A DNA stretch of 64,000 nucleotides from an uncultured Collinsella sp. GTDB lineage: Bacteria > Actinomycetota > Coriobacteriia > Coriobacteriales > Coriobacteriaceae. Location of the stretch: the NCBI GenBank assembly GCA_958403395.1, contig CATXXF010000006.1, forward strand, positions 1 to 64,000, given 5' to 3'. A program made the position numbers and the translations under genes. Below, piece after piece: positions 1 through 9,500 of this stretch. Under the pieces are notes generated by a model, which did not search any database, was not told where the DNA came from, and worked only from the letters and a program-made list of their open reading frames with translations. Numbering within the stretch: position 1 is the stretch's first letter; the number at the start of each line of letters is the position of its first letter.

Positions 1-152
1 ACATCGGACTCCCTCCTGGACCCGAATTGGGTCCGAGATTTTGTCCGAGGTCCCCATTTTTCGAAAGCCTGCCCATCCGGAAAGCCCGTCCCACTTTGGA
101 CGCATCCGGGCACGGAACCATCGACCTATCAGGCCTCCCATCAATAAAGAGG

Positions 153-281
153 CGTCCTCCCGGACGGCGGGGCACGAAGTTCATCGCGAGTTCCGCACGC
201 AAAGAAGGCCACTTAATGTGGCCTTCGTCTTGCGCAGGACTGTAGAGCAGGGAACTTCGTGCCCCGACGCCCGGGAGGACG
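153..281. repeat. Long imperfect inverted repeat with a nested terminator
   Basis: The 1-323 stretch has no convincing gene. Its main feature is a 30-nt arm (153-182) that reappears as its near-perfect complement at 252-281, differing at about two positions. A second hairpin sits inside at 205-225. A smaller palindrome, GGACCC-GAATT-GGGTCC, lies at 18-34. The arrangement matches 22900-23022: long outer arms around a terminator-like stem. Whether it is a mobile palindrome or only a very stable 3' end is not known. Confidence 0.6.
205..225 (-). terminator. Terminator hairpin downstream of the flavodoxin gene
   Basis: AAGGCCAC (205-212) pairs with GTGGCCTT (218-225) over a 5-nt loop. On the minus strand the stem is followed by CTTTG. 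It is the first simple stem after the minus-strand gene ending at 324 and is probably bidirectional. Confidence 0.5.
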
Positions 282-323
282 TTTCATTTAGAAAGACGGA
301 CCGACCGCCGTCAGCGATGGGAG

Positions 324-875
324 CTACTCTCCCAGCACGGCCTTCTTGGCGGCTGCAGCCATGTTATCCAGATCCTCCTTGGTGGGGTGATCCTTTGCGG
401 CAACCCAGTTGTCGAGTAGCATCTTAAATCGGGCGTTTTCGGGATCTTGCTCGAGCATGGCCTCGTAGCGCTGCTTGACCGCGGGGCCCATCTTGCCCTG
501 GCACATCGCCCAGCCTACAAGCTCGGCATCATTGGCCAAATTGGAGGTCACGCGATCGATAATCTGCCTAAAATACTCCTCACTGGCCCCAAAGCCGCAG
601 GTGCCAAACAGGAACACGCGCTTGCCGTGCAAGGCGGAAAGCAACGCCGCGACCGAAGACGTGCACGCGCCCTTGTCGCACCAAAAGCCGACGAGCACCG
701 TGTCGGCCGCGCAGGCGCCCTGCGCCTCGAGCGCAACCTGATCTGCATCCGCATCGTCGCTCAACGCCGCGGCATGGACAAACTCAACACCCGCAGCCTG
801 CAGAGCGCGCTTGATCGCGCCCGAAACCATCCTGGTATTACCGCTCTTGCTGTTAACCACCAGAGAGCACGTCAT
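324..875 (-). CDS. Flavodoxin family protein
   Basis: This 183-residue protein resembles flavodoxin-like FMN proteins. The N-terminal beta strand runs into NSKSGNTRMV, the phosphate-binding loop that holds FMN. LVGFWCDKGACTS and LFGTCGFGAS fit the two later FMN-contacting loops. No signal peptide or membrane segment is visible, so it should be cytoplasmic and act as a one-electron carrier or small quinone/flavin reductase; its partner cannot be read from the sequence. I start at the ATG at 875 with an upstream ACGAGGC, because the in-frame TTG at 899 lacks a ribosome site. The C-terminal 50 residues are helical, alanine- and lysine-rich, and not part of a minimal flavodoxin. It stands alone, with a palindromic repeat upstream and a terminator downstream. 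Confidence 0.7.
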   Translation of the reverse strand: MTCSLVVNSKSGNTRMVSGAIKRALQAAGVEFVHAAALSDDADADQVALEAQGACAADTVLVGFWCDKGACTSSVAALLSALHGKRVFLFGTCGFGASEEYFRQIIDRVTSNLANDAELVGWAMCQGKMGPAVKQRYEAMLEQDPENARFKMLLDNWVAAKDHPTKEDLDNMAAAAKKAVLGE

Positions 876-972
876 AGTCACGTTGCCTCGTTTCCCCAAA
901 AACTAAAGCCACTAATGCAATTTATTAGATGACTATCTTAGTACTAACGTGACAGATGTACAGAGCCGCCCA

Positions 973-1081
973 GTAGTCTTTTTGGGACGGGGCTTTTTTA
1001 GCTACCCCAAGCCCCAAAGCACCCCGTGGCCATTTGACTGTATGGGGGGTAGCTAAAAAAGCCCCGTCCCAAAAAGACTAC
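973..1081. repeat. GGGAC palindrome family A, two inverted copies
   Basis: A 36-nt sequence at 973-1008, containing TTTTTGGGACGGGGCTTTTT and AGCTACCCC, is repeated as an exact reverse complement at 1046-1081 across a 37-nt centre. The same core occurs at 18815-18902 (again two inverted copies) and at 31612-31650. The right copy ends 12 bp from the stop of the ABC gene at 1093, so it may also end that transcript. Confidence 0.8.
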
Positions 1082-1092
1082 TTTGCGCTACG

Positions 1093-2952
1093 TTATTGGG
1101 CAAACTGGCTGCGGTAGAGCTCGGCATAGAAGCCATCTGCCGCCAGCAGCTCGTCGTGCGTGCCACGCTCGATAATCTGGCCGTCGCGCATGACCAGAAT
1201 GCAGTCGGCGTTGCGGATCGTCGACAGGCGGTGCGCCACCACAAAGCTTGTGCGACCGGCCATGAGCTCGTCGAATGCCGCCTGCACCTGCAGCTCGGTG
1301 CGCGTGTCGATACTCGACGTTGCCTCGTCCAGCAGCAAGATAGCCGGGTCGGTGAGCATGACGCGCGCAATGCACAGCAGCTGCTTTTGGCCCTGGCTAA
1401 ACGTGCCGCCGTCCTCGCCGATGACCGTATCGTAGCCGCCTGGCAGCTGCACGATAAACTTGTGCGCATGCGCGCGCTTGGCAGCCTCGATAACCTGCTC
1501 GCGTGTGGCGTCGGGACAGCCGTAGGCGATGTTTTCCGCCACCGTGCCCTCGAACAGCCAAGTGTCCTGCAGCACCATGCCAAAGGCACGGCGAAGGCTT
1601 GCGCGCGTGTAGTCACGCGAAGACCGGCCATCGACCATGATGCGTCCGGCATCGATATCGTAAAACCGCAGCAGCAAGTTGATGAGCGTTGTCTTGCCGC
1701 AGCCCGTGGGGCCGACCAGGGCAAAGCGCATGCCGGGCTTGGCCTCGATGCAGATGTCCTGCAGCAGCTTGCGGTCGGGCACGTAGCTAAAGTCCACATG
1801 CTCAAAGGTCACCTCGCCCTGCGGGACGGCAAGTTCCACGGCATCCTCCGCGTCGAGCTCCTGCTCGCGCGCATCGAGCAGCGCAAACATGCGGCGCGCC
1901 GAGGCGTACGCGGTCTGGATCTGCGTAATGACGTTGGTGACCTCGTTAAACGGCTTGGTGTACTGATTGGCATAGGATAGAAAGATCTGAACGCCGCCCA
2001 CCGTAAGCGCCGCGGGCACGCCCGTGATCACGCCCACGCAGCCGATCACAGCGACCACGGCATAGATGATGTTATTGATAAAGCGCGTGCCGGGGTTGGA
2101 GAGCGAACCCATAAACTGCGCGCGCTCGCCCGCGGTGTAGAGCTCGGCATTGAGGGCATCGAAGCGTTGCTGAGCGTTCGAGCCATAGGCAAAGGCGTCG
2201 ACAAGCTTCTGCTCGCCCACGTACTCCTCGATATGGCCGCCAAGCTGACCCTGAATACGCTGCTGCGCCGTAAAGCTTTTGTTGGAAAGCTTGGCGATGG
2301 CGCTGGCCGCAAAGATGGAGAGCGGCGTGACGAGCACCACCACGAGCGTCATGGTCAGGTTGATGGAAAGCATAAACGCGAGCGTGCCCACAATGGTGAT
2401 AACGCCGGTGAAAAGCTGGGTAAAGCCCTGCAGCAGACCGTCGCCCACCTGGTCGACGTCGTTGACCACGCGGCTCATAAGGTCGCCGTGGGCATGGCTG
2501 TCGATAAAGCTGAGCGGCATGCGGCTGAGCTTATCGCTCGCCTCCACGCGCATGTCGCGCACCGTTTCGTAGGACAGGCGGTTGACGCAATAGCCCTGCA
2601 GCCACTGGAAGGCCGCAGCACCTACGACGACAATCGCGAGCTTGGTAACGAGCGGCAGCAGCGCATCGAAGTCCACCTGCCCGGCGTCGACGATAAGGTC
2701 GATGCCCTCGCCAATGAGAATGGGCGTGTAGAGCTGCAGAATCACCGAGACGGCGGCACTCAAAAACGATGCCGCAAACGAGACGCGGTGCGGACGGACA
2801 TAGCCCAGCAGGCGGCGGGTCACCGCACCCACGGGATAGCGCTCGGGATCGCCGGGCTGGCGCGGACCGTCTCCCAGGTCGTTGAGGCTATCGTTGCCGG
2901 ACACGTTGGCCGTCATCGTGGCGACCGAACCGGAGGAAGTGTACGGATTCAT
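1093..2952 (-). CDS. ABC exporter, canonical half of a heterodimer (permease-ATPase)
   Basis: This 619-residue half-transporter has a six-helix membrane domain (about 45-345) followed by an ATPase domain. Walker A is GPTGCGKTT (about 414-422), the signature is FSQGQKQLL, and Walker B is ILLLDEATSSID with the catalytic glutamate present. It belongs to the type IV exporter family of MdlB, LmrA-like and TM288 proteins, which pump drugs, lipids or peptides outward. It starts at 2952 directly after the TAA of the upstream half (TAAATG), with AAGGAGGG in front, so the two are translationally coupled. The partner has a degenerate Walker B, so this subunit supplies the hydrolysing catalytic glutamate. 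Substrate unknown. Confidence 0.9.
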   Translation of the reverse strand: MNPYTSSGSVATMTANVSGNDSLNDLGDGPRQPGDPERYPVGAVTRRLLGYVRPHRVSFAASFLSAAVSVILQLYTPILIGEGIDLIVDAGQVDFDALLPLVTKLAIVVVGAAAFQWLQGYCVNRLSYETVRDMRVEASDKLSRMPLSFIDSHAHGDLMSRVVNDVDQVGDGLLQGFTQLFTGVITIVGTLAFMLSINLTMTLVVVLVTPLSIFAASAIAKLSNKSFTAQQRIQGQLGGHIEEYVGEQKLVDAFAYGSNAQQRFDALNAELYTAGERAQFMGSLSNPGTRFINNIIYAVVAVIGCVGVITGVPAALTVGGVQIFLSYANQYTKPFNEVTNVITQIQTAYASARRMFALLDAREQELDAEDAVELAVPQGEVTFEHVDFSYVPDRKLLQDICIEAKPGMRFALVGPTGCGKTTLINLLLRFYDIDAGRIMVDGRSSRDYTRASLRRAFGMVLQDTWLFEGTVAENIAYGCPDATREQVIEAAKRAHAHKFIVQLPGGYDTVIGEDGGTFSQGQKQLLCIARVMLTDPAILLLDEATSSIDTRTELQVQAAFDELMAGRTSFVVAHRLSTIRNADCILVMRDGQIIERGTHDELLAADGFYAELYRSQFAQ

Positions 2953-4806
2953 TTAGCAGCCCTCCTTTGCGCAGACGGATGTGGGGACGGTCGGGGCGCC
3001 TGGGGCGGGCGCGGGCGCCGTGCTCCCCTGCTGGCCCTCGAGCTCCTCGCGTCGCAGCTGCGACTGGCAAATCTCGCGGTAGAGCTGGCAGCTTGCATAC
3101 AGCTCGTCATGCGTGCCCAGGCCCGCAACCGAGCCGTGGTCGAGTACGCAGATCATGTCGGCGTCGCGCACGGTCGAAACGCGCTGGCTTACGATCACCG
3201 TAGTCAGCGGCAGCCCGCCCTCAGCAGCGCCACACACGCTGTGCTCGTGGATGGCATGGCGAAGCGCCGCGTCGGTCTTAAAGTCGAGCGCCGAGGCGGA
3301 ATCGTCCATGATCAATATCTGAGGCGAGCCCACCAGGGCGCGCGCGATGGTCAGGCGCTGGCGTTGGCCACCGCTGAAGTTCTTACCGCCCGCCTCGACC
3401 GGGGCATCGAGCCCCTGCGGCTTGTTGCGCACGAACTCGCTCGCCTGCGCCATGTCGAGCGCCGCCCAGAGTTCCTCGTCGGTTGCCGCCTCATCGCGCC
3501 AGGTCAGGTTGCTGCGGATGGTGCCGCTCACCAGCGACGCGCGCTGCGGAACGGTCGCGACCACACGGCGCAGCTGGTCGAGCGGCCAGGTGCGCACGTC
3601 GGCACCCATCACGCTCACGCTGCCGGTGCTCGCATCGTACAGGCGCGGGATAAGCGAGACGAGTGTGGACTTGCCGCTACCCGTGCCACCGATAATGCCG
3701 AGCGTTTTGCCCATCGGCAATTCCAGGGTCACATCGCTCACGGCATTTGCCGCGCCCGCGCCAAACGAAAAGCTCGCATGGCTCAAGCTCAGCGCGGGGA
3801 CTGGAGCGACATTGCCCGGCTCGGGCAGTGCGACCGGTTCGTTGTTCTCGTCGGTGATGCTCGGCTCGCAATTGAGCACCTCGTTGATACGCGACGCGCT
3901 GGCGCTCGCCTTGGTAAAGACCACGACCAGGTTGGCGACGTACACGATGGAGGTGAGCGTCTGCGTCATGTAGTTCACAAACGCCATGACCTGACCCTGC
4001 GTGAGCTCGCCCACGTTGACCTGGATGCCGCCCACCCACAGGATGGCGCACACGCCCAGGTTCATCACAAGAAACGTGACGGGATTAAGGATCGACGAGA
4101 GCTTGCCCACCGCGATGGCGGTATGGGCCTGGTCATCGGCGGCTTGGGCAAAGCGCTCGCGCTCGTGATCTTCGCGTACAAAGGCGCGAATCACACGGGC
4201 GCCCGAAAGCCCCTCGCGGCAAACGAGCGCGATGCGGTCGAGCTTTGCCTGCAGCTGCTTGTAGTACGGGATGCAGCGCGCCATGACAAACCAGAACACC
4301 AAGCCGATGGCGGGCGTGCAAATAAAAAAGATCACGCCGAGCTTAAGGTCGATGGCAAGGGCCGCGACCATGGAGCCCACCGCCAGGAAAGGCCAGCGGA
4401 TGAGCATACGCACGCCCAGCGCCACGGCGAGCTGCACCTGGTTGACGTCGTTGGTAATGCGCGTGATGAGCGACGGCGTGCCAAAGCGATCGAGCTCAGC
4501 ATAGCTCAGCTTGTTGATGTGCTGGTAGAGTGCGCCGCGAATGTCAGTGCCCATGCCCTGCGAGGTGAGCGCCGCCATCTTTTGGCAGACGAGCGTAAAC
4601 GAGATGCCAATCACGGCCATGGCGGCGAGCACCATGCCGTAGTGGATAACGGCGTTCACGTCGTGCGCCCCAATGCCCTTGTCGATCATCTGGGCAATCA
4701 CCAGCGGCGTAAGAAGGTCAAAGATTACTTCGATCAACTTGCACGCAGGGCCAATCACCATATACCGGCGAAACTTACCACCAAAACGCCTGAGCAGCTC
4801 AATCAT
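2953..4806 (-). CDS. ABC exporter, degenerate-site half of a heterodimer
   Basis: This 617-residue permease-ATPase half-transporter is first in a two-gene operon. The membrane domain covers about the first 330 residues; the ATPase has Walker A GGTGSGKST and signature NFSGGQRQRL. Its Walker B reads ILIMDDSASALD, with aspartate where the catalytic glutamate should be. This is the known signature of the non-hydrolysing subunit in asymmetric exporters such as TM287/288. I start at the ATG at 4806 because GGGGAG lies 9 nt upstream; the in-frame ATG at 4836 has no such site. The C-terminus ends in a proline/alanine tail (APAPAPGAP) and KEGC. No dedicated regulator is adjacent, unlike the second pair at 26-30 kb. 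Confidence 0.9.
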   Translation of the reverse strand: MIELLRRFGGKFRRYMVIGPACKLIEVIFDLLTPLVIAQMIDKGIGAHDVNAVIHYGMVLAAMAVIGISFTLVCQKMAALTSQGMGTDIRGALYQHINKLSYAELDRFGTPSLITRITNDVNQVQLAVALGVRMLIRWPFLAVGSMVAALAIDLKLGVIFFICTPAIGLVFWFVMARCIPYYKQLQAKLDRIALVCREGLSGARVIRAFVREDHERERFAQAADDQAHTAIAVGKLSSILNPVTFLVMNLGVCAILWVGGIQVNVGELTQGQVMAFVNYMTQTLTSIVYVANLVVVFTKASASASRINEVLNCEPSITDENNEPVALPEPGNVAPVPALSLSHASFSFGAGAANAVSDVTLELPMGKTLGIIGGTGSGKSTLVSLIPRLYDASTGSVSVMGADVRTWPLDQLRRVVATVPQRASLVSGTIRSNLTWRDEAATDEELWAALDMAQASEFVRNKPQGLDAPVEAGGKNFSGGQRQRLTIARALVGSPQILIMDDSASALDFKTDAALRHAIHEHSVCGAAEGGLPLTTVIVSQRVSTVRDADMICVLDHGSVAGLGTHDELYASCQLYREICQSQLRREELEGQQGSTAPAPAPGAPTVPTSVCAKEGC

Positions 4807-5020
4807 GTATAGGCGCTCCCCTATCATCATCCACATTCAATTCGAACCATGATAGTACCGCCACCCCAAAAGAAGCGTAAACAACTCGTCATTTCTAACG
4901 GGATTCAGTTTTCAGGGGAGGGGTATACGCGCACACCCAGCCAGTGTCGGGTCAACTAGCATGGTATATTTACATTAGTGCTACCAAGTTAGTCGCCGAC
5001 CCTTGAAATGAGGTGCCGAG

Positions 5021-6034
5021 ATGAACGACATTCTCGCAAGAAGAGCAAGACGAGCAACTGTGGGCATCGCCCTTTCCGCGGCACTTGTCGCGGGAATCGC
5101 CCCCGTAACGGCGATCGCGGCAGAAACCAGCGCCCCCACCGGTGCAGTTGCCTTGCAGACGGAAGACGCGGCCGCCGCAAAAGAAAAAGCGTATGCAGCC
5201 ATGCAGGAAGCGCTCAAAAACCTCGAGGCCGCAAAAGACGCCGCAAGTCCCGAGAAACTTGCGGAAATCGATGATGACATTGCCGCTCTTCAAGAGATCT
5301 ACGACAAGCTGGTGGCGGAAGCCGCCAAATTGAGGGGACCCCTTCCCGCCATGCAAGCGAACGTCGATGCAGCCCAAGCCAGATACGATGAAGCCCGTAA
5401 CCGGACAAGCGGCCTTCAGGCAAAATTAGATAAGGTACTTAAGGACCTCGGCGACGAGGAGCCTAGCAAAGCTATTAGCGAAACTATTAAGCAGTTGCGT
5501 TCGGAGATCATGGCGGCAAAACGGCAAGAAGAGTTTTGTGAAGAGGAGCTTGACCAAGTTCGGCATAGGCTCGAGAGCCAGGAAAGAGTGATTAATAACC
5601 TTGAAAGTGATGCGGAGAATGTCAAAGCCCATATCGACGAGGACATAGCCAAGCGAGATGCGCTCCTCGACAATTTGAAAAAAGCGCAAGCGGCCTATGA
5701 CGACGCCTGCAAGGCATACGAAGAGGCAAAGGCCGCGGCAGACAAGGCCACCTCGCCCGAGATAGCGAAACCGACCGAGACAGTGCCTCCCTCCGGCTCA
5801 GCGCAACCGGCCGCGGCGACACAGCCCACCGGCTCGTCCGCGACCGGCAAAAATACCCCGCCAAGCTCCACCAAGCAGGCGAACTCGAGCAGCGGCAAGC
5901 AAGCGGATACGACCGCCGGCAAGCTCGCAAACACGGGCGACGCAGCACCGAGCGCAATAGCACTCGCAGGAATCGCCGCCGCAGGACTCGGAATAACCGC
6001 CACAGCCACACGCCGCCTCAAGAACTCAAAATAG
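5021..6034 (+). CDS. Secreted coiled-coil protein with LPXTG-like sortase anchor
   Basis: This 337-residue protein has an N-terminal signal peptide (RRARRATVGIALSAALVAG, then an AxA-type site near 35), a long charged alanine/glutamate/lysine-rich helical region (about 50-240) predicted to form a coiled coil, and a Pro/Ser/Thr/Gln-rich wall-spanning stretch. It ends with LANTGD, a hydrophobic helix and RRLKNSK. LANTG is an LPXTG variant, so the protein should be covalently attached to peptidoglycan by a sortase encoded elsewhere. GAGGTG precedes the ATG. It resembles peptidoglycan-associated coiled-coil and M-like surface proteins in layout only; I recognise no catalytic domain. It is a single gene with its own terminator. 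Confidence 0.75.
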   Translation: MNDILARRARRATVGIALSAALVAGIAPVTAIAAETSAPTGAVALQTEDAAAAKEKAYAAMQEALKNLEAAKDAASPEKLAEIDDDIAALQEIYDKLVAEAAKLRGPLPAMQANVDAAQARYDEARNRTSGLQAKLDKVLKDLGDEEPSKAISETIKQLRSEIMAAKRQEEFCEEELDQVRHRLESQERVINNLESDAENVKAHIDEDIAKRDALLDNLKKAQAAYDDACKAYEEAKAAADKATSPEIAKPTETVPPSGSAQPAAATQPTGSSATGKNTPPSSTKQANSSSGKQADTTAGKLANTGDAAPSAIALAGIAAAGLGITATATRRLKNSK

Positions 6035-6078
6035 TCGCCAGCGGTTATTGTCTTCGCCAATCCACAAGCCCAGAAACA

Positions 6079-6122
6079 AAAAGAGGCCCGTTTCCCCCAC
6101 CCAGGGAAACGGGCCTCTTTAA
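6079..6122 (+). terminator. Terminator after the coiled-coil surface protein
   Basis: AAGAGGCCCGTTTCCC (6081-6096) pairs perfectly with GGGAAACGGGCCTCTT (6104-6119). A-tracts on the left and T-residues on the right suggest it works on both strands. Confidence 0.85.
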
Positions 6123-6262
6123 CTTCAAAAAATCAAGCAACAGCACCGCCGCCTCTTGAACCACGTAGCCATCAATGCCCAGACAACGCCAACGAGCAGC
6201 ATTCCTTAAGGGATAGATTAAATTAGATAAACGCGCCTTTACGGGTGATTTTTGGACGACGG

Positions 6263-6355
6263 GGCCCGGCCGGCGGCGAGGTGTTTGGTAGTCGAGCGAT
6301 CCCGCAGGCGAAGCCGAGGACCAGCGAGACACCAAACAGCCCGCCGGCACCGGGA
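6263..6355. repeat. Large imperfect hairpin near the SRP RNA gene
   Basis: GGCCCGGCCGGCGGCGAGG followed by TGTTTGGT (6263-6289) pairs imperfectly with ACCAAACAGCCCGCCGG and CACCGGGACC (6331-6355). The remainder of 6120-6260 shows no gene I can support. The element could be a structured 3' region of the SRP transcript on the minus strand or an unrelated palindrome. Confidence 0.35.
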
Positions 6356-6370
6356 CCGCATCGCGGCACC

Positions 6371-6385
6371 AAAAAAGCGCCCGTG
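6371..6385 (-). terminator. Terminator of the SRP RNA gene
   Basis: On the minus strand AGCGC-ACGG-GCGCT is followed by six T residues, directly after the 3' end of the SRP RNA. Confidence 0.7.
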
Positions 6386-6485
6386 CGCTCGATGGATTCG
6401 GATGCCCGACAGAGGCTCCTTATGGCTGCTTCCTTCCGGACCTGACCAGATTCGGAACATGTCGTCATCCGAACCCATCGAACGC
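6386..6485 (-). ncRNA. ffs: Signal recognition particle RNA, small bacterial type (4.5S)
   Basis: The minus strand carries the conserved SRP domain IV core GGTCAGGTCCGGAAGGAAGC (about 6430-6449), which binds Ffh. Flanking arms 6386-6404 and 6466-6485 are complementary (GGATTCGGATG with CATCCGAACCC) and close a single rod-like hairpin of about 100 nt, the usual size of the short bacterial form. The RNA acts with Ffh and FtsY in co-translational targeting of membrane and secreted proteins. Ends are placed from the base-pairing and may be off by a few nucleotides. Confidence 0.93.
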
Positions 6486-6575
6486 GCTAGGCGCTCGGTA
6501 TATCTTACCTGCTCCCGCCCAACAGGGCAAGTGGGGCGAACCCATCGGATGGATTCGCCCCACTCGTGCATATCG

Positions 6576-9500
6576 CTAACGGCGCCTGCGGTACAGGACC
6601 GCGCCGCCCACTGCGGTCAGCGCGCCGATGCCGGCCATGACCGCGAGCGCCTCGACCGGTAGGCTGCGGTCGCCGGTGTCGGGCATGCCGCCCTTGGAGC
6701 CGTCGCTGCCGGAGCCGTTATCTGAGCCGCCGCCCGAGCCACCGCCCGGCGTACCGGGGTTCTCGGGGGTGCCGGGGGTCCCGGGCTCCTCGGCGTAGCT
6801 GTTGGTGAAGACTGGCGGCACGTTGGCGTCGCCCTCGTAGGAGACCCTCGCCGACAGATAGCCCGTCTTGGTGCCGTCGGCCGCCTCGTCGCTCACCGTG
6901 ACGACGATCTTGCGCACCGCCTTGTCGTAGGTCACGTGCGCCTGGCCGTCGTCGACCTCGCTCACCGTGAAGGTGTAGGTGCCGGCCTGCTTGAAGGTCA
7001 GCGCATCGAACGTGACGCTGCCGTCCGCGGCGTTCTTGGCAGCCGACATGACCTTGCCGTCCCGGCTCTTGAGCTCAAAGCCAAACTGGCCCGCCTTGAG
7101 CTCGGCGCCCTTGAGCACCTTGGCGGCGCCCAGCTTGAGGGCGACGGGCGCGGCCTCGTAGCCGTTGGTGAACGTCACCAAGTCGTCGCCCACGGCATTG
7201 CCCTCGGCATCCGCCAGCTCGTGCCTGACGGTGAGCGTGCCGTTTCCGGCATCGGTGACCGTCGTGCGCACGCGGTACGTCGCCCTGTCGTACGTCACGC
7301 CGCCCGCCGTGCCGGCGATCTCGCGCAGCTCATAGCTGTGCGTGCCGGGCGCGGTGTAGGTGACGGGGCTGAGCGCGACCGTGCCGTCGGCGGCGTTCTT
7401 GCCCGTTGCCGCGACGCTCTCACTGCCGTCGGCGGCAATCTCGACCAGCTGGAACTCGAACTCGCCCTCGGCCAGGTCACGGCCCTTAAGCTTCTTGCCC
7501 ACCTTGATCTGGTCGGTGACGGAGCTCGGCGTCGGATTCACGCCGTAGGTGTTGGTGAACTCGAACGCGCCCATACCCTCGGGCGTGCCCTCTGCGGGCA
7601 GGACCTCCGCGGCGAGCGTGCCCGCGTTGGTGTCCTCGACCACCCTGACCGTGAAGGTCCTGATCGCCGTCGCGTCGTTGACCACGCCGTCGACCGAACC
7701 GGACTCGCCCACCCGGTAGGCGAACGTCTTGGTACGCAGGCCGTCGCCGTCGATCTCGACGTCATCGAGGTCGCTCGGCTGCTTAAACGTGACATGGCCC
7801 AGCTCGACGTTGCCGGCGGCGTCGTTGGTCGCCTCGGTCACCATCTTGCCGGAGGCGTCGACCGGTGCGGGCGCGCCGTTCAGCGGCTCAATCTTAAAGG
7901 TGTACTTGCCCGCGATGTCGGCCTGCGTGAGGCCGAGTCCGGCCTGGCCGAACGCCAGCGTCTTGGTGCCCGCGAGGTCGACTGTCGCCTCGTTGGTGCC
8001 ATAGCCGTTCACGAACGACAGCGTGCCATCGGAGCCCTCGGGGTAGGTCACGGCCACATCCAGCCCGCCCTTGCCGTTATCGGTCACCTTGACCGTAATG
8101 CCGAAGCTCGACGCGGCCGCCGTCACGCCGGCGGGCAGCGCCGCTGTGTCCTCGGAAACGGTATAGGGGATGGACCAGGATCCGTCGTCGGCCTTGGTGG
8201 CGGTGCCGTCCGCCACCATCTGCTCGAGCGAGCCGGTGGTATAGGCGATGGGCGAGAACGCGAGCTCCGCAGCCTCGCCGTCGCCGGAGGCCCGGTTGGA
8301 CGCGGTCGCGGCCACATTGCCCTGGGCGTCACGGACGGAGAACGAGAACTCGCCCGCCGCCGCGGCGCGGCCCGCCAGCGTCTTGGTGGCATTAATTGCC
8401 ACGTTGCCCTCGCCGCCGAGCGTTCCGGTGGCCTCGTAGGAGTTCTCGAACGCGACCGTCACGGGCGCAGGCGTCGCCGCGGCGTCATCTGCCGTGGAGA
8501 CCTCGCTGCAGGCGACCTCGACACCGTCCTTGGCAACTGTGGTCGTGACCGTGAGCTTGCCCGTCGCGGCATCGTAGGCGGGCGCGATGGTCACCGTGCG
8601 CGGCGCGGTGTCGTTGGCGTAGCCCTTGCCGCCGAGCTTGGTCTCGGTGACGGTGAAGCTGTAGGTCTTGCCCGCATCGGCGTCGGTGAACTTCACGTCG
8701 CTGCCCGCGGCACCGCCGATGAGGTCGACCAGGTCGGCCTCTCCGTCATCGGCCGCGGCCACGGCGTAGGCGTCCCCGCCGGTCTTGAGGCCGAGCTTGG
8801 CGGCCGTCTCGGCATCCGCGGTCACGGTGAAGGCGAACTGTCCCGCCTCCATGGCGCGGCCGGAGAGCGTCTTGGACAGGCGCACGCCCGCGCGGGCCGA
8901 GTAGTCGAGCTCGGTCGTGTAGGTGTTGACGAAGTCGCCGCCGCTCGCCTGCGCGATCGCGGGCGTCGTGGCCGTGAGGTTGCCGGAGCCGTCGTCGGTC
9001 ACGGTCACCGTCATCGTGGCGACGTGGCCGTCGTAGTCCACGCCGGCGATGGCCGAGCCGTCATCGGGCCTGACCTCGCGCACCGTGTAGGTGAAGGTCT
9101 TGGCGCGCACGCGCTTGCCGCCGACCTCGGCGAACCCGGCATCCTTGATGTCGTTAAGCGTGTAGCGGATGGAGCCAAAGTCGAAGGCGACCCTATCGCC
9201 CGCCTTGGTGCCGGCGGCGGCCGTCACACTGACGGTCTTGGAGCCGTCGGCAGAGCCCTCGGGCATGGGCGCGCCGCCCTCGCCCGTGAGCGCGAACTGG
9301 AAGCTATCGCCCTCGGCCCAGTCGCGGCCCTTGAGCGCCTTGGTGAAGAGCCCCGCGGTGGAGACGTCTCTGCCCTCGGTGGCCGTTCCGTACGTGTTGG
9401 TGAACGCGACGGTCGCGCCGTCCTCGTTCACGGCGCCTTCGGCCTTGGAGCCGTCAGCCCCGTTAACAGCAGTCGTGTAGCCCTCGGCGGCGTCCTCGGT

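Noticed and set aside
2167..4812. An 881-codon plus-strand frame across both ABC exporter genes
   Set aside because: It spans two convincing minus-strand genes and their junction; composition is that of an antisense shadow.
6125..6202. A 25-codon hydrophobic minus-strand peptide (MLLVGVVWALMATW...)
   Set aside because: AAGGA touches the ATG directly, leaving no spacing, and nothing else supports translation.
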